Shown here piece by piece: positions 25,682 through 33,767 of a DNA stretch of 64,000 bases. The DNA lies in assembly GCA_020446815.1 (NCBI GenBank), contig JAGRDY010000026.1:186001-250000 (forward strand), given 5' to 3'. The position numbers were made by a program, and so were the translations under genes. The first letter of the stretch is position 1. Every line of letters begins with the position of its first letter. This stretch comes from Paracoccaceae bacterium (lineage in GTDB: Bacteria; Pseudomonadota; Alphaproteobacteria; Rhodobacterales; Rhodobacteraceae). The notes under the pieces are model-generated. The model saw nothing but the letters and a program-made list of their open reading frames with translations, was not told where the DNA came from and made no database searches.

Positions 25682-25719
25682 TTGATCGGCCCCGTTTCCA
25701 TGTTAGCGTACCAATGAAA
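25682..25719 (+). promoter_or_regulatory. Promoter of the enamidase gene sharing elements with the operon promoter
   Basis: TTGATC (25682-25687), a 16-base spacer, TAGCGT (25704-25709) and then GTACCAATGAAA (25708-25719). The operon promoter has the same 16-base spacing, TAGCAT, and then ATACGAATGAAA. The match suggests one regulator for both. Confidence 0.45.
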
Positions 25720-25744
25720 CGCCTTCCCGTCTGATGAGGCCACA

Positions 25745-26923
25745 ATGGACGCATCCCCGCAAAAACTCGTCATCCGCAATATCGGCATGATCCTGTCTGG
25801 CAAGATCGAGGCCCCCACCCTGGACGGCGATTGCCTGATCGCCATCGACGGCAAGATCGCCGATTGGGGCCGTGCCAAAGAACTCGATACCGAAGGCGCG
25901 ACGGCCGAGGTTGACGCCAACGGCGTCACGTTGGTCCCCGGCCTGATCGACAGCCACGTTCACCCGGTGGTCGGCGACTATACCCCGCGCCAGCAGCAGC
26001 TTCACTGGATCGACAGCACCCTGCACGGCGGTGTCACCACGCTGATTTCGGCGGGCGAAGTGCATATGCCGGGCCGCCCCAAGGATATCGTCGGGCTGAA
26101 AGCCATGGCGATAGCTTCCCAGCGCTGGTACGAAAATTTCCGCCCCTCGGGGGTCAAGGTCCATGCCGGGGCGCCGGTGATCGAACACGGGCTGGTCGAG
26201 CAGGATTTCAAGGATCTGGCCGATGCGGGCATCAAGCTTCTGGGCGAGGTTGGCCTTGGGTCCGTCAAGGACGGCAAGACCGCGCGGCAGATGGTCGGCT
26301 GGGCGCGCAAATACGGCATTCAGAGCACGATCCATACCGGCGGCCCGTCGATCCCGGGATCGGGGCTGATCGACGCCGATATGGTGCTGGAAACCGGCGC
26401 CGATGTCGTCGGCCATATCAATGGCGGCCATTCGGCGCTGCCCGACGACCAGATCGTCTGTCTTTGCGAAAACTGCGCCAAGGGCCTTGAGATCGTCCAC
26501 AACGGCAATGAACGTGCCGCCGTGCTGACGCTGAACACCGCGCGAGAGCTGAAAAAGCTCGACCAGATCATCCTCGGCACCGACGGCCCCGCCGGATCGG
26601 GGGTTCAGCCGCTGGGCATCCTGCGCATGGTGGCGATGCTGTCGGCTTTCGGCGATGTGCCCGCCGAGGTCGCCTTCTGCTTTGCCACCGGCAACACCGC
26701 CCGCCAGCGCGAACTCGACACCGGACTGATCGAAAAGGGACGCGCCGCGGATTTTGCCCTGATGGATCAGGCCCAACACGCGCCGGGCAAGTCGCTGCTG
26801 GAATCGGTGCGCCTTGGCAATCTTCCCGGCATCGGCATGACCATCATCGACGGCCATGTCACGTCCGGGCGCAGCCGCAACACGCCCCCCGCCATGCGCC
26901 TGCCACAAGTGGTCAAAGGCTGA
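25745..26923 (+). CDS. Enamidase (1,4,5,6-tetrahydro-6-oxonicotinate hydrolase)
   Basis: Predicted 392 aa, amidohydrolase superfamily. The metal-binding strings are GLIDSHVHPVVGDYTPRQ (HxH), GEVGLG, HTGG, HINGG and ILGTDGPAGSG. The E. barkeri enamidase I recall has DTHVHVSGGDYAPRQ, GEVGLG, HTGGTSIPGS, SHINGG and IFGNDAPSGTG at the same positions. The match is close enough to name it. It hydrolyses the enamide ring to 2-formylglutarate and ammonia with an Fe/Zn centre. It is transcribed away from marR and the operon. No 2-formylglutarate reductase gene follows in the window. Confidence 0.87.
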   Translation: MDASPQKLVIRNIGMILSGKIEAPTLDGDCLIAIDGKIADWGRAKELDTEGATAEVDANGVTLVPGLIDSHVHPVVGDYTPRQQQLHWIDSTLHGGVTTLISAGEVHMPGRPKDIVGLKAMAIASQRWYENFRPSGVKVHAGAPVIEHGLVEQDFKDLADAGIKLLGEVGLGSVKDGKTARQMVGWARKYGIQSTIHTGGPSIPGSGLIDADMVLETGADVVGHINGGHSALPDDQIVCLCENCAKGLEIVHNGNERAAVLTLNTARELKKLDQIILGTDGPAGSGVQPLGILRMVAMLSAFGDVPAEVAFCFATGNTARQRELDTGLIEKGRAADFALMDQAQHAPGKSLLESVRLGNLPGIGMTIIDGHVTSGRSRNTPPAMRLPQVVKG

Positions 26924-27379
26924 ACCGGCCGATGCGCCGGGGCGGATCGCCATGCATTGGCGGCGCGATGATCGCGGGGCTTTCCGCGGGGCGGCTGCCG
27001 CAAGCCCGTTTTGAGCGGCGAAACGGCGGCCTGATACCGGGCTCAAGCGGGCTTGCGGCGGTGCTGTTTCCAGGATGCGCGAGCTACGGTTCATGGGCAG
27101 CGCTCGCCATAAGCTCAGCCAATGAACCTATTAGGATTGTTCCCATATTCCCCACCCGCTGCCCCGGCAGGGCGCGCAGGGATACGATTTGCCGCCCGCA
27201 TACCCCTTGACTCGACATGCGGCTTTTTGCCACTGTCGGCGAACTAGGGAGGACTGACGTTTTTTCAGGCCGTCACAAGAACCAAAACAACGCTGGACAA
27301 GCCGGCAATGACCATCCGGTCAATTCGGGTGGTTTTGCCTGGAGTATCCTTTTGACCATGCGTCAACAGAGAGGTCACA
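26924..27379. other. Intergenic stretch between enamidase and the oligopeptide-type importer
   Basis: There is no gene here. It contains the large inverted repeat at 26998-27058 and, downstream, the presumed promoter of the importer. TTGACT near 27209 is a possible -35 box. GAGAGGTCAC just before 27380 provides the ribosome binding site. A short ATG-led frame from 27217 overlaps the importer gene and looks non-coding. Confidence 0.6.
26998..27058. repeat. Long imperfect inverted repeat
   Basis: CCGCAAGCCCG plus TTTTGAGC at 26998-27016 pairs with GCTCAAG plus CGGGCTTGCGG at 27041-27058, with one bulge and one mismatch and a 24-base loop. No T run follows, so it is not a standard terminator. 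Confidence 0.6.
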
Positions 27380-29431
27380 ATGACAAAACCAACCAAATTA
27401 TTCGTGACGAGCTGGGTGGGAACACTCCTGCTCACGACAAGCGCGTTCGCGGCGTGCCCGGCGATCACCGTCGCCGACATGCAGGGGGTGGCTCCGGGCC
27501 AGTTCCCCGAGCAATATGAGCTTTCAGAATTCCAGACGGCCGCCAATTGCACGCTGGAGTTCTCGGAAAACCCGGCGATCGGCGATCTGAACGCGCAGAT
27601 CCGCAACAACCCCGAACTGCCGCCCCTGGCCGAACGCCTTCCCGAGGAACCGCTGGTGGTCGTGCCCTACGATTCCATCGGACATTACGGCGGCACCTTC
27701 GATGCGCTGTCGAATGCCAACGAGGCGGGCACCTCGGACTTTCTGTCGGTCCGCCATGTCAACCTCGTGCGTTATTCGGACGATCTGGAAACCATCGTGC
27801 CCAATGTCGCGAAAAGCTGGGACTGGAACGACGATTTCACCCAGTTGACCTTCCACCTGCGCAAGGGGCACAAATGGTCGGACGGCCAGCCCTTCACCTC
27901 GGCCGATGTGAAGTTCTGGTACGACAACCTGGCGCTTGACCCCAATGTCATCGAGAAGCCGAAGGACTATGTTCTGGTCGGCGGCGAAAGGATGACGATC
28001 GAGACCCCCGATGACGAAACCGTCATCTTCAAGCTGCCGGCGCCCAAACCGGGCCTTCTGGCCCACTTCGCCACGCATTTCGGGCAAGGCTTCCAGCCCA
28101 AGCATTTCCTTGGCCAGTTCCACCCCGATATCAACCCGGATGCGGACAAGCTGGCGCAAAGCATGGGCTTCAAGAACGGCTATGACGCGATCAAGGCCTA
28201 TTACGGCAATTCGGACTGGACCGATACCGGCACACCGATGCTGAATTCGCCTGACAAGCTCGACAAGTTGCCGGCCAACGCGATGCCGACGCTGGAAAGC
28301 CATTTCGTCATCCGCGAAACCACCGAGGGGCGCCATTTCGTCGCCAACCCCTATTTCTTCCAGGTCGATACGGCGGGCCATCAGCTGCCCTATATCAACG
28401 AGCAGGACGAGGTCTTTGCCAATGACCAGGAAGTACGGCTTCTGAAGCTGGTCAACGGCGAGGTCGATTACAAGGCACAATCGCTGCAACTGTCGGACGC
28501 GCCGCTGCTCTTGGAAAACCAGGAGAAGGGCGGCTATACGATCCAGCTCAAGCCGAAGATCGCCATGCAGGCGGTTTCCTTCAACGTCACCTCGGAAGAT
28601 CTTGAAAAACGCAGCATTTTCGGAAACTTCGATTTCCGCAAGGCAATGTCGATCGCGATCGACCGCAATGCGCTGAACGAAACGGCCTATTTCGGCGAAG
28701 GTACGATCCAGCAATATACCGGATTTTCGCCGCTGCCCGATTATATCGACCCGAAATGGAAGACCTTCGCCACCGAATACGACCCCGATGGCGCCAAGGC
28801 GATCCTCGACGAACTTGGCGTCGTCGACAAGGACGGTGACGGTTTCCGCGACCTGCCCTCGGGCGCGCCGCTGGTACTGAACCTGCAATTCGCCACGCAG
28901 GGCATCGCCGGCCAGGTCGTCGAACTGATCGGTCAGGCATGGTCCAATGTCGGTATCAAGACCACGGTGAAAGAGATCACGCCGGATGAATACCGCTCGG
29001 CGCAATCCTCGAACCAGCTCGATGTCGGGCTTTGGGAAAAGGGCCAGCCCGTCGGCATCATCATGGGCAACAACGAGCTGTGGGTACCGCCCTTCGAGAA
29101 CTACTTCGCCCACCGGACCGGCATGCTCTGGGCCGAATGGGTCGACTCGAAAGGCGCCAACGGTGTCGAGCCGCCCGAATATGTCAAACAGCTGATGGCC
29201 GATATCGCCACGCTGCAATCGACACCTTCGGGCACCGAAGAGTTCAGGGCCATTGCCAACCGGCTGGTCGAGAACATGACGGGCAATCTTCTGTTCATCG
29301 GTACCGCGCTGACGCCGGACCCGATCTATCACCGCAATGCCTTGAAGAACTTCCCCGAGTTCAAGACAGCGTCCTACGAATATTACCGGACCTACCCCTA
29401 CCGGGGCCCGCAGTGGTATCTGGACGAATAA
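27380..29431 (+). CDS. Oligopeptide-type ABC transporter, periplasmic substrate-binding protein
   Basis: Predicted 683 aa, longer than the usual 500-550 of this family. A signal peptide ends at LTTSAFA before ACPAITVAD. SBP_bac_5 landmarks are YGGTFDAL, FHLRKGHKWSDGQPFTSADVKFWYDNL, RKAMSIAIDRNALNETAYFGEG and DPDGAKAILDELG. The extra length is largely N-terminal (about 80 residues before YGGTF). The substrate may be a peptide or another bulky solute. It starts a run of four transporter genes and a phosphoesterase/sulfatase gene. Confidence 0.9.
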   Translation: MTKPTKLFVTSWVGTLLLTTSAFAACPAITVADMQGVAPGQFPEQYELSEFQTAANCTLEFSENPAIGDLNAQIRNNPELPPLAERLPEEPLVVVPYDSIGHYGGTFDALSNANEAGTSDFLSVRHVNLVRYSDDLETIVPNVAKSWDWNDDFTQLTFHLRKGHKWSDGQPFTSADVKFWYDNLALDPNVIEKPKDYVLVGGERMTIETPDDETVIFKLPAPKPGLLAHFATHFGQGFQPKHFLGQFHPDINPDADKLAQSMGFKNGYDAIKAYYGNSDWTDTGTPMLNSPDKLDKLPANAMPTLESHFVIRETTEGRHFVANPYFFQVDTAGHQLPYINEQDEVFANDQEVRLLKLVNGEVDYKAQSLQLSDAPLLLENQEKGGYTIQLKPKIAMQAVSFNVTSEDLEKRSIFGNFDFRKAMSIAIDRNALNETAYFGEGTIQQYTGFSPLPDYIDPKWKTFATEYDPDGAKAILDELGVVDKDGDGFRDLPSGAPLVLNLQFATQGIAGQVVELIGQAWSNVGIKTTVKEITPDEYRSAQSSNQLDVGLWEKGQPVGIIMGNNELWVPPFENYFAHRTGMLWAEWVDSKGANGVEPPEYVKQLMADIATLQSTPSGTEEFRAIANRLVENMTGNLLFIGTALTPDPIYHRNALKNFPEFKTASYEYYRTYPYRGPQWYLDE

Positions 29432-29456
29432 GGCCGCGTCGCTGACGTGAACCAGC

Positions 29457-29486
29457 CCTGAGGCGGGTACATCCGCCCGCCTCAGG
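29457..29486 (+). terminator. Intercistronic hairpin between binding-protein and permease genes
   Basis: CCTGAGGCGGG and CCCGCCTCAGG form a perfect 11-base-pair stem with an 8-base loop, followed by CGCCATTTT. It probably acts as a leaky terminator or 3' stabiliser, giving more binding protein than permease. Confidence 0.65.
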
Positions 29487-29528
29487 CGCCATTTTCATCC
29501 GTCGCAACTCCGGGGCAGAGCAACCGCC

Positions 29529-30536
29529 ATGAGTCAGTTCATCCAATTCGCGATGACCCGTGCCTTTCTGGCCTTGATCACGCTTCTCACCGTTTCGCTG
29601 ATCGTGTTCACCCTGATGGAACTGGTGCCCGGCACCTGCGCCGAACGCTACCTGGCCTTCAAGAACACCCAAGGGTCGCAGATCACCATCGCCGATATCA
29701 AGGCCGAGGAACGCCGCCTGGGTCTGGACCGGCCCTTTGTCGAACGCTGGGTGAAATGGGTCGGCAACGTGTTCATCCACGGCGAGTTCGGCGACAGCTG
29801 TATCCTGCGGCTCAATATCAACCAGCTTCTGGCCGACAAGTTCTGGATATCGCTCGGAATTTGCATGGCCGCGCTGATCCTGTCCTATGCGATTGCCGTT
29901 CCCATCGGCATCATATCGGCAAGCTCCAACAACGCTTTTGTCAATAATTCGCTCAGATTCGTCAGCTATCTGGGCCTGGCGCTGCCCAATTTCCTGTTGG
30001 CGCTGATCATCATGCTGTTTTCGACCGTTTTCTTCGGAGACAGTCTTACCGGGCTGTTTTCAAAGGAATACCGCGATGCGGCCTGGAGCATGGCGAAATT
30101 CGGCGATTTCCTCAGCCACGCCTGGCTGCCTGTCTTTATTCTTGGCTGGTCGGCGACGGCCTTCGCCTTGCAGACCGTGCGGGCGCTGATGCTTGATGAA
30201 ATAGGCAAGCTTTATGTCACAGCCGCATCGGCGCGGGGGGTGAGCGGGGCGCGGCTCTTGTGGCGTTACCCGGCAAAACATTCGCTCGGTCCGGTAATCA
30301 ACTCTCTGGGTTTCGACCTCAACCGCATCTTCAACGAATTGCCGATCGTCGCCCTGATCCTTACGCTTACCGAGGCGGGGGCGCTCTTGTTCGAATCTCT
30401 CGCGCGGTCGAATGACCAGCAGTTGGCCGGCGCCATCATCTTTCTTCTCACTGCCAGTATCGTGGCCCTGAACTTCTTCACCGACATACTGCTGGCGCTA
30501 ATCGACCCACGGGTCCGTCGCGGCATGATGGGGTAA
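29529..30536 (+). CDS. Oligopeptide-type ABC transporter, permease (DppB/OppB type)
   Basis: Predicted 335 aa with six membrane helices. The N-terminal helix is FLALITLLTVSLIVFTLMELVPG, typical of DppB. The EAA-loop region is TAASARGVSGARLLWRYPAKHSLGPVINSL. It pairs with the next permease gene, which starts 3 bases after this stop. GGGGCAGAG lies before the ATG. Confidence 0.92.
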   Translation: MSQFIQFAMTRAFLALITLLTVSLIVFTLMELVPGTCAERYLAFKNTQGSQITIADIKAEERRLGLDRPFVERWVKWVGNVFIHGEFGDSCILRLNINQLLADKFWISLGICMAALILSYAIAVPIGIISASSNNAFVNNSLRFVSYLGLALPNFLLALIIMLFSTVFFGDSLTGLFSKEYRDAAWSMAKFGDFLSHAWLPVFILGWSATAFALQTVRALMLDEIGKLYVTAASARGVSGARLLWRYPAKHSLGPVINSLGFDLNRIFNELPIVALILTLTEAGALLFESLARSNDQQLAGAIIFLLTASIVALNFFTDILLALIDPRVRRGMMG

Positions 30537-30539
30537 GCG

Positions 30540-31730
30540 ATGTTCTGGAAAAAGAAAAAGAATGATGGCGTCGACCAGCGGGCCAAAGAGGCGTATTTCA
30601 CCGCCTCGCAGGGGCAGTTGATCTGGTCGCGCTTCAAGGGCAACCGTACCGCCATGATCGCGCTTTATGCGCTGGTTCTGATGGTTCTGATGGGACTTTT
30701 TGCGCCTTTCCTGTCACCCTATGATCCCACCATCGCGGGCCGTGACACGACTTACGAAAACGGCGCGCCGCAGATACCCAAATTCTGGGATGAAAACGGC
30801 TTTTCCGTCCGCCCCTTCATCTATGCGACCGAACGCGAACGCTCGGCCAAGACCAATTTCCGCTGGGTGGTGACTGAAAAACGCGACGAGCGGCTATATC
30901 TGCACCTGTTCGTGCGCGGCTGGAACTACACGATATTTACGCTCAACTGGGATTTGCCCGGCACCGCCTTCGATGTCGATTTCGCCCTGATCCGTTCCAA
31001 TCTGCATCTGTTCGGTGTCGATGGCGGCATGATCCATCTTTTCGGCACCGATGCCAGCGGCAAGGACATATTCGGACGCACGCTGAGCGCGATCTGGACC
31101 TCGCTCGCGGTGGGCACGCTCGGGGTGCTGATCTCATTCGTGCTGGCGCTGATCATCGGCGGCGTGGCGGGCTATTTCGGCGGCTGGATCGACAGCATAT
31201 TGCAGATGATCACCGACGCGATCCGCACCGTGCCCGCAATTCCGCTGTTCATGGCGCTCGCCGCCTTCATGCCCGATAGCTGGAGTTCGGAGACCCGGTT
31301 CTTCTTCATCTCGATCATTCTGGGGCTGATCGGCTGGCCGACACTGGCGCGACGAATACGCACACATCTGCTGACCGAACGCACCCAGGAATATGTGCTG
31401 GCCGCCGAGCTTTGCGGCGCCTCGTCCAGCCATGTGATCCGCCGCCATCTCCTGCCCTCGTTCACCAGCTACATCATCGTCGATCTGATGATCTCGTTTC
31501 CCTACATGGTCCGTTCCGAAACGGCGCTTTCCTTTATCGGTCTCGGCCTGAAAGACCCGGTCAATTCGCTGGGGGCGCTGATGCAAAACGTGTCCAAGGC
31601 CGACGTTCTGCTGAATTACCAATGGTATTTCATCCCCGTGATCTTCTTCATCGCGCTGGTCCTTGCCTTCGTCTTCGTCGGCGACGGGCTGCGCGACGCC
31701 GCCGATCCCTATTCGGGGACCAAGAAATGA
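30540..31730 (+). CDS. Oligopeptide-type ABC transporter, permease (DppC/OppC type)
   Basis: Predicted 396 aa. The N-terminus has the OppC start (FWKKKKNDGVDQRAKEAYFTASQGQLIWSRFKGNRTA), then one helix, then a periplasmic segment of about 130 residues, then the permease domain with LFGTDASGKDIFGRTLSAIWTSL. The EAA loop is LAAELCGASSSHVIRRHLLPS. The long periplasmic loop is larger than in E. coli DppC. The stop overlaps the ATPase start (ATGA). Confidence 0.92.
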   Translation: MFWKKKKNDGVDQRAKEAYFTASQGQLIWSRFKGNRTAMIALYALVLMVLMGLFAPFLSPYDPTIAGRDTTYENGAPQIPKFWDENGFSVRPFIYATERERSAKTNFRWVVTEKRDERLYLHLFVRGWNYTIFTLNWDLPGTAFDVDFALIRSNLHLFGVDGGMIHLFGTDASGKDIFGRTLSAIWTSLAVGTLGVLISFVLALIIGGVAGYFGGWIDSILQMITDAIRTVPAIPLFMALAAFMPDSWSSETRFFFISIILGLIGWPTLARRIRTHLLTERTQEYVLAAELCGASSSHVIRRHLLPSFTSYIIVDLMISFPYMVRSETALSFIGLGLKDPVNSLGALMQNVSKADVLLNYQWYFIPVIFFIALVLAFVFVGDGLRDAADPYSGTKK

Positions 31731-32737
31731 GCGAACCGCTGATCTCGGTCAAGGATCTGACGATCCGCTTTCGTACCGACGAAGGCCTTGTGACCGCCGT
31801 CGAAAACGTCACATTCGATATCAACCCCGGAGAGGTGATGGGGCTGGTCGGCGAAAGCGGGTCTGGCAAGTCGGTAACCGCCAAGGCGTTGATGAGGCTC
31901 AACGCGGGCAACACCCGGTACGATCCGAAATCGCGGATCATCCTGAACCTGCCCGACGGGCCGGTCGATGTGTTTTCCCTCAAACGCGATGCCGAACTTA
32001 GGGTCGTGCGCGGCGGTGCCGTGTCGATGATCTTTCAGGAACCGATGGCCTCATTCGCGCCGGCGATATCGGTCGGCAAGCAGATGATCGAACAGCTCTT
32101 GATCCACACCGACCTGTCCAAGGCCGCCGCGCGCGATCTGTCGATCGAAATGCTCGACAGGGTGGGCATTCCCGATGCGGCCCGGCGGTTCGATCAATAT
32201 GCGTTCGAGTTTTCCGGCGGGATGCGCCAGCGCGCGATGATCGCCATGGCGCTGTCGACCCGCCCGCGGCTGCTTATCGCCGATGAACCGACAACGGCGC
32301 TTGATGTGACCATTCAGGCGCAGGTGATTGATCTGATGAAGGATCTGGTCAGCGAATTCGGCATGGCAATCCTGTTCATCACCCATGACCTCGGGGTGAT
32401 CGCCCAGACCGCCGACAAGGTCGCGGTGATGTATCTGGGGCGCATCGTCGAAAAAGGCACGGTCCGCCAGGTGATCCGCGATCCGCAGCACCCCTATACG
32501 CGCGGACTGCTCAGCGCCTTGCCCAAGCTCGAAGACCTGGAGGCCAAACTGACCCCGGTTCCGGGCGATATCCCATCACCGCTCGACCGGCCTGCGGGAT
32601 GCGTCTTTCAGACCCGCTGCCCGGTGGCAATACCGGGGCGCTGCGACCGCGATGTTCCAGACGATACCAACCTTTCCGGCGGGCGGTCTGTCGCCTGCCA
32701 CGTCGTCGCGGATTCGGTCAAGCAAGGAATGACGTGA
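31727..32737 (+). CDS. Oligopeptide-type ABC transporter, ATP-binding protein (DppD/OppD type)
   Basis: Predicted 336 aa. Walker A is [16 protein letters not shown], signature [15 protein letters not shown], Walker [20 protein letters not shown]-loop [20 protein letters not shown]. The C-terminal oligopeptide-transporter extension carries a cysteine motif ([15 protein letters not shown]). The ATG overlaps the permease stop by 4 bases. Confidence 0.94.
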   Translation: MSEPLISVKDLTIRFRTDEGLVTAVENVTFDINPGEVMGLVGESGSGKSVTAKALMRLNAGNTRYDPKSRIILNLPDGPVDVFSLKRDAELRVVRGGAVSMIFQEPMASFAPAISVGKQMIEQLLIHTDLSKAAARDLSIEMLDRVGIPDAARRFDQYAFEFSGGMRQRAMIAMALSTRPRLLIADEPTTALDVTIQAQVIDLMKDLVSEFGMAILFITHDLGVIAQTADKVAVMYLGRIVEKGTVRQVIRDPQHPYTRGLLSALPKLEDLEAKLTPVPGDIPSPLDRPAGCVFQTRCPVAIPGRCDRDVPDDTNLSGGRSVACHVVADSVKQGMT

Positions 32738-33765
32738 TGCAAAAACCCCTGATCGAGGCCAAGAATCTGACCGTGCGCTACACCATTGGCGGCGGATTGC
32801 TGACCAAGGCGGTCTTTCTGAACGCGGTTGACGATATTTCCATTTCCATCGACAAAGGCAACTTCTTCGGCCTTGTCGGCGAAAGCGGGTCGGGCAAGAC
32901 CACGCTCGGACGGGCGCTTCTGCGTGCCGCGCCGATCAGCGACGGCACCGTCACCTATGACGATGGCGAAGTGCACTACGATCTGCGCAACCTGTCAAAG
33001 CCGGAGCTGAAGGAATACCGCAAGCGCGCGCAACTGATTTTCCAGGATCCCTACGCGGCCCTTTCCCCGCGCATGACCGTGCGCGACATCATCGCCGAGC
33101 CGCTCGAAGTCATGGGCCTGACCAGGACCCGCGACGACACCGATGCAAGGGTGCGCGAAATCGCCGCCAAGTGCCGGCTCAACCTCGAACATCTGCGGCG
33201 TTTCCCGCATGCCTTTTCGGGTGGCCAGCGCCAGCGGATTTCCATCGCCCGGGCGCTGGTCTCCGGCCCTCGTTTCATCGTCGCCGATGAAAGCGTCGCG
33301 GCACTCGATGTGTCGATTCAGGCCGATGTGCTGAACCTGTTGAAATCCATCCAGCAGGAAATGGGGATATCGTTCCTGTTCATCAGTCATGATCTGTCGG
33401 TTGTCGCCCATGTCTGCGATCATGTGGCGGTGATGTATCTCGGCCAGCTCGTTGAGACCGCGCCCACCCGCGATCTGTTCGCCCGGCCCCGCCATCCCTA
33501 TACCAGCGCGCTGATCTCGGCGATCCCGCCGCTTGATCCGGATGCACCAACAAATATCGAAAAGCTGGAAGGTGAAATTCCCTCGCCCACCAATCCGCCA
33601 TCGGGCTGCAAGTTTCACACCCGTTGCCGTTTCGCAAGGGATCTTTGCAAGAAGGACATCCCCAAGCTGCGGGCGATGGGCAAGGAGCGCTTCGTTGCCT
33701 GCCATTTTGCCGAAGAGTTCGATTTTTCCCGTAAACTCGCTGCAAGCGAACCTGCCGGGGCCTGA
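32737..33765 (+). CDS. Oligopeptide-type ABC transporter, ATP-binding protein (DppF/OppF type)
   Basis: Predicted 342 aa. Walker A is [17 protein letters not shown], then LIFQDPYAALSPRMTV, signature FSGGQRQRISIARAL, and a Walker B written as FIVADESVAALDVSIQA, with the usual EPVSALD replaced by ESVAALD. The catalytic glutamate is kept. The C-terminus has CKFHTRCRFARDLCKK. The ATG shares one base with the previous stop (TGATG). Confidence 0.94.
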   Translation: MQKPLIEAKNLTVRYTIGGGLLTKAVFLNAVDDISISIDKGNFFGLVGESGSGKTTLGRALLRAAPISDGTVTYDDGEVHYDLRNLSKPELKEYRKRAQLIFQDPYAALSPRMTVRDIIAEPLEVMGLTRTRDDTDARVREIAAKCRLNLEHLRRFPHAFSGGQRQRISIARALVSGPRFIVADESVAALDVSIQADVLNLLKSIQQEMGISFLFISHDLSVVAHVCDHVAVMYLGQLVETAPTRDLFARPRHPYTSALISAIPPLDPDAPTNIEKLEGEIPSPTNPPSGCKFHTRCRFARDLCKKDIPKLRAMGKERFVACHFAEEFDFSRKLAASEPAGA

Positions 33766-33767
33766 AA

